Part shown: positions 32,617 through 41,358 of the stretch, in pieces | Layout of the letters: each line of letters opens with the position of its first letter | How positions within the stretch are numbered: position 1 is the stretch's first letter | Assembly (NCBI RefSeq): GCF_000156195.1 | Contig: NZ_GG688326.1 | Coordinates: 40,348 to 104,347 of the forward strand | Length of the DNA stretch: 64,000 nucleotides | From: Bacteroides finegoldii DSM 17565 | Lineage (GTDB): Bacteria > Bacteroidota > Bacteroidia > Bacteroidales > Bacteroidaceae | Direction: 5' to 3' | Program-made: the position numbers and the translations under genes | Notes under the pieces: generated by a model | Databases searched by the model: none | Seen by the model: only the letters and a program-made list of their open reading frames with translations | Told to the model about the DNA's origin: nothing

Positions 32617-33573
32617 ATGAAGAAATTTACTTGTGTACAGGACATTGGCAACTTGAAATCGGCCATTGAAGAAGCATTTGAGATTAAGAAGGACCGCTTC
32701 AAATATGTAGAACTTGGAAAGAACAAGACATTGATGATGATCTTCTTCAACTCCAGTCTGCGCACCCGCCTCAGCACACAGAAAGCCGCGCTTAATCTGG
32801 GAATGAATGTAATGGTGCTTGACATCAATCAAGGTGCCTGGAAGTTGGAAACGGAACGTGGTGTAATTATGGACGGAGACAAACCGGAACATTTGCTGGA
32901 AGCGATCCCTGTAATGGGCTGCTATTGCGATGTAATCGGAGTGCGTTCTTTTGCACGCTTCGAAGACCGTGATTTCGATTATCAAGAGACAATCTTAAAT
33001 CAATTTATTCAATATTCCGGTCGTCCGGTTTTCTCGATGGAGGCAGCAACCCGCCATCCGCTACAAAGTTTCGCTGACCTAATCACTATCGAGGAATACA
33101 AGAAAACAGCACGTCCCAAAGTAGTCATGACTTGGGCACCGCATCCCCGCCCATTGCCGCAAGCCGTTCCTAACTCTTTTGCAGAATGGATGAACGCCAC
33201 AGATTACGAATTTGTCATCACCCATCCGGAAGGATACGAGCTGGATCCCCAATTCGTGGGTAACGCCAAAGTTGAGTACGACCAGATGAAAGCGTTCGAA
33301 GGAGCGGATTTCATATATGCAAAGAACTGGGCAGCCTATGCGGGGGATAACTACGGACAGATATTGAGTAAGGATCGTGACTGGACAGTTAGCGACCGTC
33401 AAATGGCGGTGACCAACAATGCTTATTTCATGCATTGCCTGCCGGTTCGTAGAAATATGATTGTGACAGACGACGTGATTGAAAGTCCGCAATCAATTGT
33501 CATTCCGGAAGCGGCCAACCGTGAAATCTCGGCAACCGTTGTTCTGAAGAGACTATTGGAAGGATTGAAATAA
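32617..33573 (+). CDS. argF': N-succinylornithine carbamoyltransferase (argF'-type)
   Basis: A 318-residue transcarbamylase of the acetyl/succinylornithine branch. The carbamoyl-phosphate motif is FFNSSLRTRLSTQ (the ordinary OTCase has STRT). KPEHLLEAIPVMGCYCD carries Pro at residue 90. Structural work on the B. fragilis enzyme identified Pro90 as the residue that selects N-succinyl-ornithine, where acetylornithine enzymes have Glu. So the substrate is predicted to be N-succinyl-L-ornithine, an unusual arginine-synthesis route shared by Bacteroidota. The C-terminal FMHCLPVRRN is the second signature. It is followed by the inverted-repeat element. Confidence 0.93.
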   Translation: MKKFTCVQDIGNLKSAIEEAFEIKKDRFKYVELGKNKTLMMIFFNSSLRTRLSTQKAALNLGMNVMVLDINQGAWKLETERGVIMDGDKPEHLLEAIPVMGCYCDVIGVRSFARFEDRDFDYQETILNQFIQYSGRPVFSMEAATRHPLQSFADLITIEEYKKTARPKVVMTWAPHPRPLPQAVPNSFAEWMNATDYEFVITHPEGYELDPQFVGNAKVEYDQMKAFEGADFIYAKNWAAYAGDNYGQILSKDRDWTVSDRQMAVTNNAYFMHCLPVRRNMIVTDDVIESPQSIVIPEAANREISATVVLKRLLEGLK

Positions 33574-33648
33574 CAGAAATGTCATAAAGGCAATCTTTCA
33601 ATACAGCTATTAAAGAGAATACTCCTCGACAAGAAAAGATAGTATCAA

Positions 33649-33731
33649 AACGCAAATTATCGCAGATTATTTCAATTATATTGATAGGTTAATCAACAAC
33701 TCATTAAATTATTTCTGCGATAATTTGCGTT
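33649..33731. repeat. dispersed inverted-repeat element (copy 1)
   Basis: 18-bp perfect arms (33649-33666 and 33714-33731) containing CGCAAATTATCGCAGA. The right arm is followed by a second ATCTGCGTT half-site. It lies between convergent genes argF' and the rhodanese gene; a second copy is at 54577-54662. Confidence 0.8.
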
Positions 33732-33772
33732 AATCTGCGTTTTATCATTCATTATGGCACTCTCTTCTTGCA

Positions 33773-34165
33773 TCACTTTTCTATTTCCTTACCAGCTTCC
33801 TGCCAGGAATTAAATCCTTTATCAAGCTCAAAGACTTTATATCCTTTCTTACTCAAAATAGCCGCGGCCTTCTTACTGCGCTTTCCACTACGGCAGTATA
33901 CAGCCACCGGTCTGTCTTTCTGCAACAAAGAATCAGCCATCGAAGAAAAGGAGTCATCCATCACATTAATATTAATCGTTTTTGCGATATGTCCTTCCGA
34001 GTATTCGGCCAATGTACGGACATCCAGACGTTGCATACCCTCATCTTGAATGAGCGCATCGAAATCTTCCACATTCATTGACTCAAAATCTCCTTTCTGC
34101 TGACAAGAGAAAAGAGAAGAAAGAAAGAAAAGCATTCCCACGACCAATTGATTCATTTTAAGCAT
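33773..34165 (-). CDS. rhodanese-like domain lipoprotein
   Basis: A 130-residue protein. The N-terminal lipoprotein signal (LFFLSSLFSCQQ) places it in the cell envelope. The rest is one rhodanese domain: LDVRTLAEYSEGHI, then the active-site loop VAVYCRSGKRSKKAA with the catalytic Cys, and YKVFELDKGFNSWQ. Such proteins handle sulfane sulfur or act as thiol-based binding domains. ATG 34156 is an alternative start. It is the last gene of the minus-strand operon from the PASTA gene. Confidence 0.88.
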   Translation of the reverse strand: MLKMNQLVVGMLFFLSSLFSCQQKGDFESMNVEDFDALIQDEGMQRLDVRTLAEYSEGHIAKTININVMDDSFSSMADSLLQKDRPVAVYCRSGKRSKKAAAILSKKGYKVFELDKGFNSWQEAGKEIEK

Positions 34166-34176
34166 ATCATTCTATA

Positions 34177-34860
34177 TTATTCAGTCTTACCCGGAGTATA
34201 CTCAAATTCGTAATCCTCTATCACATCGGCTTCCTTGCCGTATGTATAATACCTGAATTTAATCTTAATCCCATCGGCAGGATGTTCCGATTCCGCATAT
34301 TGCTTTAAAGGGACAGAAATATAAGCACGCCGGTTATAGTATTCTTCATCACTATCCGCATCATGATATAACAACATATCCACAGATCTTGTTGTTTCCA
34401 GTTCTGACTTATCCTCAATTATGCCAAAAGTATGTCCTTTCCCGGTACTGACTTTCAAGTTAAGAATCATATTCAAATAATCCCGTCCAAGCCAAATACT
34501 GACAACCTCTACCGGGTCTTTGCCTTCCTTATCCTTAAAGGCCGGATCGTCCTTCGGTTTAGGAGTCGGTGTGAGGAGCGACTGCAAAGAATAAATTTTA
34601 GCCCCTTCCTCCATCGTTTCATAGTTACTCATTACACGTCTGGAGGTATTCGGAGAAATCGTAGACCCCGTAAGATCTTGCGAAACAGGTAATATGTCCC
34701 CCTTATCGGGAATAAGTGTCCGTATCCTGCCATCATCACCCGCTTCTATCGTAACAAATTCCATTTTTACCGATGGATAATAATAGTCATCATCACCACA
34801 GGCGGCCATCAGGAGGAGTAATCCCCACAACCAGATCATATATAACTTTCCTATTTTCAT
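34177..34860 (-). CDS. NigD-like lipoprotein
   Basis: A 227-residue lipoprotein whose signal peptide ends LLMAACGDDD. The pattern of the NigD-like family is visible: an N-terminal beta-barrel-like domain (FVTIEAGDDGRIRTLIPDKGDILPV) and a C-terminal beta-sandwich ending IKIKFRYYTYGKEADVIEDYEFEYTPG. The family is named from a B. fragilis locus of a bacteriocin-like antagonism gene set, but most copies have no known role. The start codon overlaps the acyltransferase stop (4 bp). Confidence 0.8.
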   Translation of the reverse strand: MKIGKLYMIWLWGLLLLMAACGDDDYYYPSVKMEFVTIEAGDDGRIRTLIPDKGDILPVSQDLTGSTISPNTSRRVMSNYETMEEGAKIYSLQSLLTPTPKPKDDPAFKDKEGKDPVEVVSIWLGRDYLNMILNLKVSTGKGHTFGIIEDKSELETTRSVDMLLYHDADSDEEYYNRRAYISVPLKQYAESEHPADGIKIKFRYYTYGKEADVIEDYEFEYTPGKTE

Positions 34861-36005
34861 CGGCAGGCAGCTAAATAATTAACTAACGGATTGGAATACA
34901 TCAACAACAACTTCTCACGCAAGAAGTCTTCATCTTTATTCGGAATGTTTATCTTAGCCAATTGTTGGTCAATATAGTTTATGAACCGCAGCTTCTCCTC
35001 TTCCGTATAGTTAGCAGCAAACGTTGTGGAACCATTCAACCAGTCGTAAGCGACATAATTTCCGGAATAAATCCGATAGTTACTATGAATACGCCGGTCA
35101 ATACTAGCGGAAATACGGGCAAACAGTTCCGGTTTCGGCAAAGAACGGTCCATGCGCAACAACTCGTCGTTCAGACAAGGAGCAACTTGAAAATGCACTC
35201 TTCCCTTGTATCCGAAAAGACCGGTTTTCATATTGATTAAATCGTCCTGCGTTGTTTTTTTATACCCTTCCACATCTCTCTTCAATTGGAATTCCTGCGC
35301 TTTCAGAAAATCACAGGGATCATATTCGTAGGATATAGCAAGAGGGGCAATATTCATTTCCAGCAGACGGTCTACCACATCACCTTCACCACCCATCGCC
35401 AGCATTTTCAAGACGCTGTCCTGTGTGCGGTCGTTGGAATCTTTTGCACGTCCTTCACGTTGGGCAATCCATATTGATTGTTTCTTCTGCGAAATAGTAT
35501 GATGCATATAGCGCGACATTCGCGCCGACGATTCCAACATCTGCCTCATAGTCAGTGCACGCTGAACGATAAATGATTTATTGACACGCACCAATTTCTT
35601 AATCCACGGGTAAATCAGCAGATTATCGCCGATGGCAATCTCTACGGTATCCATCCCTTCATCAATCAGCAAGATGGAAAGAAAACCCGAATCAAGGATA
35701 ATATCCCTATGGTTCGACATATAAGTATAGGCTATATTATGATCCGGTATACGCGAATGGTCTAATGTCAAAGAATCTGTATGTTCCTGCGCAATCTTCC
35801 ACAAAATGCCATAACAGAACGCTTCCTGAAATTCACGTTTTGTCTTACAAGCACGCATCTTCTGTGCCAGCAGTTCGAATGGAACGTTAGGTATAACTCC
35901 GGCAACAACCTTTTGAAAAGCCGGATCAGCAATCAATTCTTCAAAGATCTGAGGAAGTTCCTCATCATTGTAAGAACGAATCTCATTAAACTCTGTCAGG
36001 TCCAT
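34857..36005 (-). CDS. 1-acyl-glycerol-3-phosphate-type acyltransferase
   Basis: A 382-residue member of the PlsC/LPLAT family. The catalytic HxxxxD motif is SNHRDIILD (about residues 106-114), and a second conserved block QREGRAKDSNDRTQDSVLKML follows (glycerol-phosphate binding). It is longer than typical PlsC, with an N-terminal ~85-residue helical extension, and lacks an obvious membrane anchor. It probably acylates a phospholipid precursor, but other acceptors are possible. In the operon between ddl and the NigD-like gene. Confidence 0.8.
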   Translation of the reverse strand: MDLTEFNEIRSYNDEELPQIFEELIADPAFQKVVAGVIPNVPFELLAQKMRACKTKREFQEAFCYGILWKIAQEHTDSLTLDHSRIPDHNIAYTYMSNHRDIILDSGFLSILLIDEGMDTVEIAIGDNLLIYPWIKKLVRVNKSFIVQRALTMRQMLESSARMSRYMHHTISQKKQSIWIAQREGRAKDSNDRTQDSVLKMLAMGGEGDVVDRLLEMNIAPLAISYEYDPCDFLKAQEFQLKRDVEGYKKTTQDDLINMKTGLFGYKGRVHFQVAPCLNDELLRMDRSLPKPELFARISASIDRRIHSNYRIYSGNYVAYDWLNGSTTFAANYTEEEKLRFINYIDQQLAKINIPNKDEDFLREKLLLMYSNPLVNYLAACR

Positions 36006-36012
36006 AACGTGA

Positions 36013-36987
36013 TTAAAATTTATTTTCGATAATATCAGTCATCACATCCTTTATATCCAGTCCGGCTGCACGCACCTGCTGGGGAATAAAGCTTGTAGCA
36101 GTCATTCCCGGAGTCGTATTCACTTCGAGAAGATTCAGTTTCTCACCGGCAGTCACAATATAATCCACACGGATAATACCGGAACAGCCCAATATATCAT
36201 AGATAGCCGAAGTCAGTTTCTGCACGCGTCCGGTCAGTTCCGGGGAGATACGCGCAGGAGTGATTTCATCTACCTGACCGTTATATTTAGCATCGTAATC
36301 GAAAAATTCATTGTGGGTAACTACTTCCGTAGGTGGGAAGACGACCGATTTTTCCTTCGTCTTGTAGCAACCGCAAGTCAGCTCCGTACCTTCCATAAAT
36401 GCCTCAACGATCACTTCTTCCGCTTCTCCGAAAGCTTTGACAACGGCAGGCTGGATTTGTTCTTTTGTCTTCACTTTTGTAACGCCAAAGCTCGAACCTC
36501 CCAGACTGGGCTTGATAAAACAAGGCAGACCGATCTTCTCTATTACATCTTCGTCGGAAACCGACTGTCCTTGACGCAGCAGCAACGATTCGGCAATACG
36601 TACGCCAAAAGCCTTCAAATACTGATTGCAGGCAAATTTATCGTATGTAATAGCAGCCGCCAATACTCCACAACAGGAATACGGAATGCGCAGCATATCA
36701 AAATATCCCTGCAGACGACCATCCTCACCCGGTGTGCCATGAATCGTAATATAAGCAAAATCGAACACCACCTTTTCCGTTCCGTTCGTAAAACTAAAAT
36801 CATTTCTGTCCACCGGAACCTTGTTGCCGTCCGGTAATTGTACTTCCCAGCGGCGGCCTTCCATCTCTACAATGTACAAATTATACTTCTCCTTATCTAT
36901 AAAGGAATAAATACCCTGTGCGCTACGCAGGGAAACTACGATTTCAGAGGTATCACCTCCTGCTACGATAGCAATGTTGCGTTTCAT
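36013..36987 (-). CDS. ddl: D-alanine--D-alanine ligase
   Basis: A 324-residue ATP-grasp enzyme that makes the D-Ala-D-Ala dipeptide for peptidoglycan. Motifs: the N-terminal NIAIVAGGDTSEIVVSL (serine/histidine region), ATP-grasp blocks FIKPSLGGSSFGVTKVK and VIVEAFMEGTELTCG, and the C-terminal NLLEVNTTPGMTATSFIPQQ with the metal-binding Asn/Glu. The start overlaps the rluD stop by 4 bp. Confidence 0.95.
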   Translation of the reverse strand: MKRNIAIVAGGDTSEIVVSLRSAQGIYSFIDKEKYNLYIVEMEGRRWEVQLPDGNKVPVDRNDFSFTNGTEKVVFDFAYITIHGTPGEDGRLQGYFDMLRIPYSCCGVLAAAITYDKFACNQYLKAFGVRIAESLLLRQGQSVSDEDVIEKIGLPCFIKPSLGGSSFGVTKVKTKEQIQPAVVKAFGEAEEVIVEAFMEGTELTCGCYKTKEKSVVFPPTEVVTHNEFFDYDAKYNGQVDEITPARISPELTGRVQKLTSAIYDILGCSGIIRVDYIVTAGEKLNLLEVNTTPGMTATSFIPQQVRAAGLDIKDVMTDIIENKF

Positions 36988-38057
36988 TCTAATTCTCTAT
37001 TACTTATATAGCCTCTCCACTTCTCGATAAGCCGGGTCATGTCATCCGGAAGTTCGGAAGTAAAATGCATCTCTTCACCAGTGACGGGATGCACAAACCC
37101 CAACGTCATAGCATGCAAAGCCTGTCGGGGACAAGTGTCAAAGCAATTATTTACAAATTGTTTGTATTTACTAAAATGAGTACCTTTCAATATCTCGTGC
37201 CCCCCATAGCGCTCGTCATTGAACAGCACATGTCCGATATGTTTCATGTGGACACGGATCTGATGAGTACGTCCCGTCTCCAGGATACATTCCACAAGCG
37301 TGACGTATCCCAAGCGTTCCAACACACGATAATGAGTCACAGCGTGTTTGCCAACTGTCGGGTCGGACATCACAGCCATCTGCATTCGGTCTTTCGGGTT
37401 ACGGGCTATATTCCCGATGATTGTTCCCTCATCCTGCTCCACAATCCCCCATACCAGGGCGCGATATTTACGTTTGGTAGTTTTATTAAAGAATTGGTTT
37501 CCCAGATTTGTTTTGGCGTCCGGTGTCTTGGCAATCACCAACAACCCCGAAGTATCTTTGTCGATCCGATGAACAAGTCCCACGTGCGGATCATTCGCAT
37601 CATAATCGGGATTATCTTTCATATGCCAGGCAAGCGCATTGACCAAAGTGCCATGATAATTTCCATGTCCCGGATGTACTACCAATCCGGCAGGCTTATT
37701 CACCACCATCAAATAGGGATCTTCATAAACGATAGTAAGGGGAATATCTTCCGGGATAATTTCATTTTCGTAACGCGGACGGTCCATCATCACCGTGATA
37801 ACATCCAGCGGCTTTACTTTATAGCTACTTTTCACCGGCTTGCCGTTGGCCATAACGAATCCTCCTTCGGCAGCCTTCTGAATACGGTTGCGCGAAGCAT
37901 TGACAATACGTTCGAACAGATATTTGTCGACTCTGACCATCGCCTGCCCCTTATCTACCACCACCCGGAAGTGTTCGTAAAGTTGGGACTCGTCACCGAC
38001 CGGTTCTATATCATCCAAATCGTTCTCCAGTTCATCCGGAAGTTCTTCCTCTATCAT
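36984..38057 (-). CDS. rluD: RluD-type pseudouridine synthase
   Basis: A 357-residue RNA pseudouridine synthase. An S4 RNA-binding domain (VRVDKYLFERIVNASRNRIQKAAEGG) is followed by the catalytic RluA/RluD motif VHRIDKDTSGLLVIAKT, with the catalytic Asp. ETGRTHQIRVHMKHIGH is the second signature. RluD modifies helix 69 of 23S rRNA in other bacteria; RluA/RluC specificity cannot be excluded. It has a 40-residue acidic N-terminal extension. Overlaps ddl by 4 bp. Confidence 0.92.
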   Translation of the reverse strand: MIEEELPDELENDLDDIEPVGDESQLYEHFRVVVDKGQAMVRVDKYLFERIVNASRNRIQKAAEGGFVMANGKPVKSSYKVKPLDVITVMMDRPRYENEIIPEDIPLTIVYEDPYLMVVNKPAGLVVHPGHGNYHGTLVNALAWHMKDNPDYDANDPHVGLVHRIDKDTSGLLVIAKTPDAKTNLGNQFFNKTTKRKYRALVWGIVEQDEGTIIGNIARNPKDRMQMAVMSDPTVGKHAVTHYRVLERLGYVTLVECILETGRTHQIRVHMKHIGHVLFNDERYGGHEILKGTHFSKYKQFVNNCFDTCPRQALHAMTLGFVHPVTGEEMHFTSELPDDMTRLIEKWRGYISNRELE

Positions 38058-38082
38058 GTGAGTCTGTTCTGTTAGTTATCCA

Positions 38083-38736
38083 TTAAAACCAGCTATCTTC
38101 TTGTGTGGAAGATGATTCTGATGTCACAGGAGTTTCTGTATCCACAGCAACATCGGTGGAGTCTTTCTCCATGCTCCCTGCCCCATCACCAACCATCAGT
38201 GTCAAAGAAGCTCCCATAGGAATCTTTTCTCCGGCGGTCAGTTGTCTTCCCTGATACTTCACGCCATACACCCAGTCTTTTTCACCGTTCACTAACTGGA
38301 CCTGATTCAGTTTGAAACCGGCACTTAACAGTTTGGCTTGCGCCTGACGAAGAGAGCTATTGTCCGCTACATCAGGAATCATACGCAAAGGAACATCCAG
38401 CGTGTTCACTGTCAGATAGACCGTACGACCTTCTTTTACTTTCTCACCGGCTCCCGGCTTGAGTTCAAGCACGATACCGGCAGCCTTATCCTTAACGTAT
38501 CTCGTATCAGAAACCGAACATACCAATCCATGATTCCGGAACATCTTTGTCGCCTCCTCCACACTCATCCCCTTCACATCGGGAACAAGCACCGATTCAC
38601 CATGATGCGTGTAGACATCAATCCATTTCAGCACGCCGAATACCATGACTGCCACTATCACAATCATAGCGGCAATATTCAACCAGAAAAATTTATTTGT
38701 TTTAAAAGAAAAGAATTCTCTAATAGTCATACGCAT
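38083..38736 (-). CDS. PASTA-domain membrane protein
   Basis: A 217-residue protein. One transmembrane helix lies near the N-terminus (NIAAMIVIVAVMVFGVLKWI, about residues 20-39), followed by three PASTA repeats: VLVPDVKGMSVEEATKMF, RMIPDVADNSSLRQAQAKL and intermediate GAGEKVKEGRTVYLTVN. The Ser/Thr-rich tail ends SSTQEDSWF. PASTA domains bind peptidoglycan fragments in kinases and PBPs; here there is no kinase or transpeptidase domain. It heads the six-gene operon with rluD, ddl and the envelope lipoproteins, which suits a cell-wall role. Confidence 0.85.
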   Translation of the reverse strand: MRMTIREFFSFKTNKFFWLNIAAMIVIVAVMVFGVLKWIDVYTHHGESVLVPDVKGMSVEEATKMFRNHGLVCSVSDTRYVKDKAAGIVLELKPGAGEKVKEGRTVYLTVNTLDVPLRMIPDVADNSSLRQAQAKLLSAGFKLNQVQLVNGEKDWVYGVKYQGRQLTAGEKIPMGASLTLMVGDGAGSMEKDSTDVAVDTETPVTSESSSTQEDSWF

Positions 38737-38810
38737 TGCTGTTTATATGCGCCAAAGATACGACAAAATAGTTGAATTTATAAAAAAGAGGTGATGAAAA
38801 GTTTGCTATA

Positions 38811-38850
38811 AACAAAAAGGCAGAGATTAAATTCCCCGCCTTTTTTGTTT
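38811..38850 (-). terminator. terminator of rpmH
   Basis: On the minus strand AACAAAAAAGGC pairs with GCCTTTTTGTT around a 16-nt loop, starting 24 bp after the rpmH stop. Confidence 0.8.
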
Positions 38851-38872
38851 CCCTGATGATAGATAAAAGTGA

Positions 38873-39034
38873 TTACCACTTCTGTCCGTTGTACTCATCA
38901 GAAACAGTCAGTTTCTTTCTGCCTTTTGCACGGCGAGCAGCCAATACTCTACGACCATTAGCAGATGCCATTCTCTCACGGAAACCGTGTTTGTTCTTTC
39001 TCTTTCTGTTAGAGGGTTGAAATGTTCTTTTCAT
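38873..39034 (-). CDS. rpmH: 50S ribosomal protein L34
   Basis: A 53-residue protein: [20 protein letters not shown], then [22 protein letters not shown], which is the universal L34 sequence, plus a short C-terminal extension ([11 protein letters not shown]). ATG 39034 on the minus strand, stop at 38873. It has its own promoter and terminator and is divergent from efp. Confidence 0.95.
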   Translation of the reverse strand: MKRTFQPSNRKRKNKHGFRERMASANGRRVLAARRAKGRKKLTVSDEYNGQKW

Positions 39035-39077
39035 TTTTGTATCTTGTTTTATGTTATTATTCTACGTAATCGGGCTG

Positions 39078-39085
39078 CAAAAATA
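39078..39085 (-). promoter_or_regulatory. -7 promoter element of rpmH
   Basis: TATTTTTG on the minus strand, 43 bp upstream of ATG 39034. Confidence 0.55.
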
Positions 39086-39135
39086 GGCACTTTTTTTAAA
39101 TTAACCAAGAGATAACTCATTTTTGCTCAAAAGTT

Positions 39136-39167
39136 TTTGTGTTTTTTACTGATTTAGATTACTTTTG
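39136..39167 (+). promoter_or_regulatory. promoter of efp
   Basis: TTTG (39136-39139) and TACTTTTG (39160-39167) with 20-bp spacing, a full match to the Bacteroides consensus. The leader to ATG 39226 is about 58 bp. Confidence 0.75.
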
Positions 39168-39225
39168 CACTCGATTTCCGACGAAAACAATTAAATAACA
39201 ATAATATAATAAGAAGAATAGCAGT

Positions 39226-39792
39226 ATGATTAATGCTCAAGACATCAAAAACGGAACCTGTATCCGTATGGACGGAAAGCTCTATTTCTGTATAGAATTC
39301 CTGCATGTAAAACCTGGTAAAGGTAACACTTTCATGCGTACTAAACTGAAAGATGTAGTTAGCGGCTACGTTCTCGAACGTCGTTTCAACATCGGTGAAA
39401 AATTGGAAGACGTACGTGTAGAACGTCGTCCTTATCAGTTCTTATATAAAGAAGGAGAAGATTATATCTTCATGAATCAGGAAACTTTTGACCAGCATCC
39501 TATCGCTCACGACTTGATTAACGGTGTTGACTTCCTGCTTGAAGGTGCAGTATTGGATGTTGTTTCCGACGCTTCTACCGAAACCGTATTGTATGCGGAT
39601 ATGCCGATCAAGGTGCAGATGAAGGTTACTTATACAGAGCCGGGCATCAAAGGTGACACTGCTACCAATACATTGAAACCTGCTACTGTAGAATCAGGAG
39701 CAACAGTACGTGTTCCTTTATTCATCAACGAAGGTGAAACGATCGAAATCGATACTCGCGATGGTTCATACGTAGGACGTGTAAAAGCATAA
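39226..39792 (+). CDS. efp: elongation factor P
   Basis: A 188-residue three-domain EF-P that helps the ribosome pass polyproline stretches. Domain I has the hypusine-loop region FLHVKPGKGNTFMRTKL, in which the modifiable position is Lys (HVKPGKG). Domains II-III end TIEIDTRDGSYVGRVKA, the family signature. It stands alone between its own promoter and a very strong terminator, with length as expected. Confidence 0.97.
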   Translation: MINAQDIKNGTCIRMDGKLYFCIEFLHVKPGKGNTFMRTKLKDVVSGYVLERRFNIGEKLEDVRVERRPYQFLYKEGEDYIFMNQETFDQHPIAHDLINGVDFLLEGAVLDVVSDASTETVLYADMPIKVQMKVTYTEPGIKGDTATNTLKPATVESGATVRVPLFINEGETIEIDTRDGSYVGRVKA

Positions 39793-39801
39793 GTTACATA
39801 G

Positions 39802-39858
39802 AACACAATAAAGAAAGCCGAAGATCAATTGAACTTCCGGCTTTCTTTATTGTGTTTT
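39802..39858. terminator. bidirectional terminator between efp and alkaline phosphatase
   Basis: Perfect 19-bp arms (39802-39820 and 39838-39856) with T-run GTGTTTTG at the right and A-run at the left, serving the two convergent genes. Confidence 0.88.
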
Positions 39859-39870
39859 GCACGGGCATTC

Positions 39871-41271
39871 TTATTTATATCCCGCCGCTTTGGCTATTCT
39901 CTTCGGTATTTCAGTATTATCTATCTTCTCACCGAACAAATGTGAACCGGCTCCAATAGCGAATACAGGCACAAAACCGGCAGAATGTCCGCCACTCACC
40001 CAGCCAACCATCGCGATCTCATCCATAACTTGTTTGGCACAAGCAGCCATAGGCTCGCTCTTCGAGTACATACTCTCGGCAAACACCACTTTATTCTTCA
40101 CAAATGACTTTTCAAATTCGTCGTGCAACTTCTTTTCTTGTTGCCAAGAAATAGGTAATTGTTTCCAGAATCCCATTTCATTGCCAAGAAATTCTTTCAT
40201 ATCTTCCCAAGTCACTTTGTTACCTTTGGCTTTTCTCAATTCACTGATACGTTGAGAAAGTCCGTCAGCCGAATGTTTTTGAGATTGCAATGCTTTCAAG
40301 TTCAGTTCATATTTTCCGGTTCCCAATACGATACCACCTGTTTCGTGGTCGGCAGTAACGACTATCAGTGTTTCTTTCGGATGCTTCTTATAAAATTCAT
40401 AAGCCACTTTGATAGCGTTATCCATATCTTTTACTTCATTAAATACGGTAGCTGCATCATTCGCGTGACAAGCCCAGTCAATCTTTCCACCTTCCACCAT
40501 GAGGAAGAAGCCTTTATTCTTGCCTTTAGTCAAAAAGTCGATAGCGCTTTCCGTAATTTGCGCCAACGTCAGATCATTCTCTTTGCGGTCAATGGCATAA
40601 GGCAGACATGACGGATTAGCCCCCTCTTCCTGAATGAGAATCATTTTTTCAGCCTTAGCTGATTTTGCTTTATAGTCATTGTAACCACGTGCCACTGTAT
40701 ATCCAGCTTCTTCAAAGATAGGGAAAATGCTTGGAGCCTCTTTCTTGTCAAAAGAAGTTGTCGGTTTCAGGAATCCGCCACCTGCATAAAAGTCAAAATC
40801 AGCTTTCGGCAAGTCAAGAGCAATCTCATAATACATATTACGATCCGGTTGGTGCGCGTAAAATGCGGCAGGGGTAGCATGATCAACACTGACAGAAGTA
40901 GTGACACCGACTTTCTTACCGGCTTTCTTCGCCTTTTCAGCTACAGTTTGAATCGCATTCTTATCTTCCCCCACAGAAATAGCGTGATTATAGGTTTTCT
41001 TTCCTGTAGCCAACGCAGTACCTGCAGCGGCAGAATCGGTCACGGAATTAGTTGCAGAGAAAGTAGTCGCCATCGTGGCAACCGGAAATTGAGTAAACAA
41101 CAAAGGCTCAACACCGATACGTCCGTTCTGAAGTTCCGCCTGATACATCTCCGTACCATTCACTTGGTTGACTCCCATCCCATCTCCAATGAAATAGAAT
41201 ACATACTTTGCCTGACCGTTGGCCACAACGGAAATAAGGACAAAGAACAATGTGTAGATTAACTTTTTCAT
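39871..41271 (-). CDS. alkaline phosphatase (PhoA-type)
   Basis: A 466-residue secreted phosphatase (signal peptide LIYTLFFVLISVVANGQ). The first metal site is YFIGDGMGVNQ. The active-site serine is in SVTDSAAAGTALATG; it is the Ser of DSAA. The second metal cluster is VVTADHETGGIVLGTG, and GHSAGFVPVFAIG holds the last His. The protein is periplasmic or outer-membrane associated and releases phosphate from organic esters. It is convergent with efp and lies beside the SusR-like gene. The small 88-bp upstream gap shows no Pho-box that I can identify. Confidence 0.95.
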   Translation of the reverse strand: MKKLIYTLFFVLISVVANGQAKYVFYFIGDGMGVNQVNGTEMYQAELQNGRIGVEPLLFTQFPVATMATTFSATNSVTDSAAAGTALATGKKTYNHAISVGEDKNAIQTVAEKAKKAGKKVGVTTSVSVDHATPAAFYAHQPDRNMYYEIALDLPKADFDFYAGGGFLKPTTSFDKKEAPSIFPIFEEAGYTVARGYNDYKAKSAKAEKMILIQEEGANPSCLPYAIDRKENDLTLAQITESAIDFLTKGKNKGFFLMVEGGKIDWACHANDAATVFNEVKDMDNAIKVAYEFYKKHPKETLIVVTADHETGGIVLGTGKYELNLKALQSQKHSADGLSQRISELRKAKGNKVTWEDMKEFLGNEMGFWKQLPISWQQEKKLHDEFEKSFVKNKVVFAESMYSKSEPMAACAKQVMDEIAMVGWVSGGHSAGFVPVFAIGAGSHLFGEKIDNTEIPKRIAKAAGYK

Positions 41272-41358
41272 TCTTTAGCAAAATTATTATTAGATTAGTT
41301 AGTACCACCTACAAAGGTATAAAAAAAGGCTACTTCTGATGTTACAAAACAAATAATA

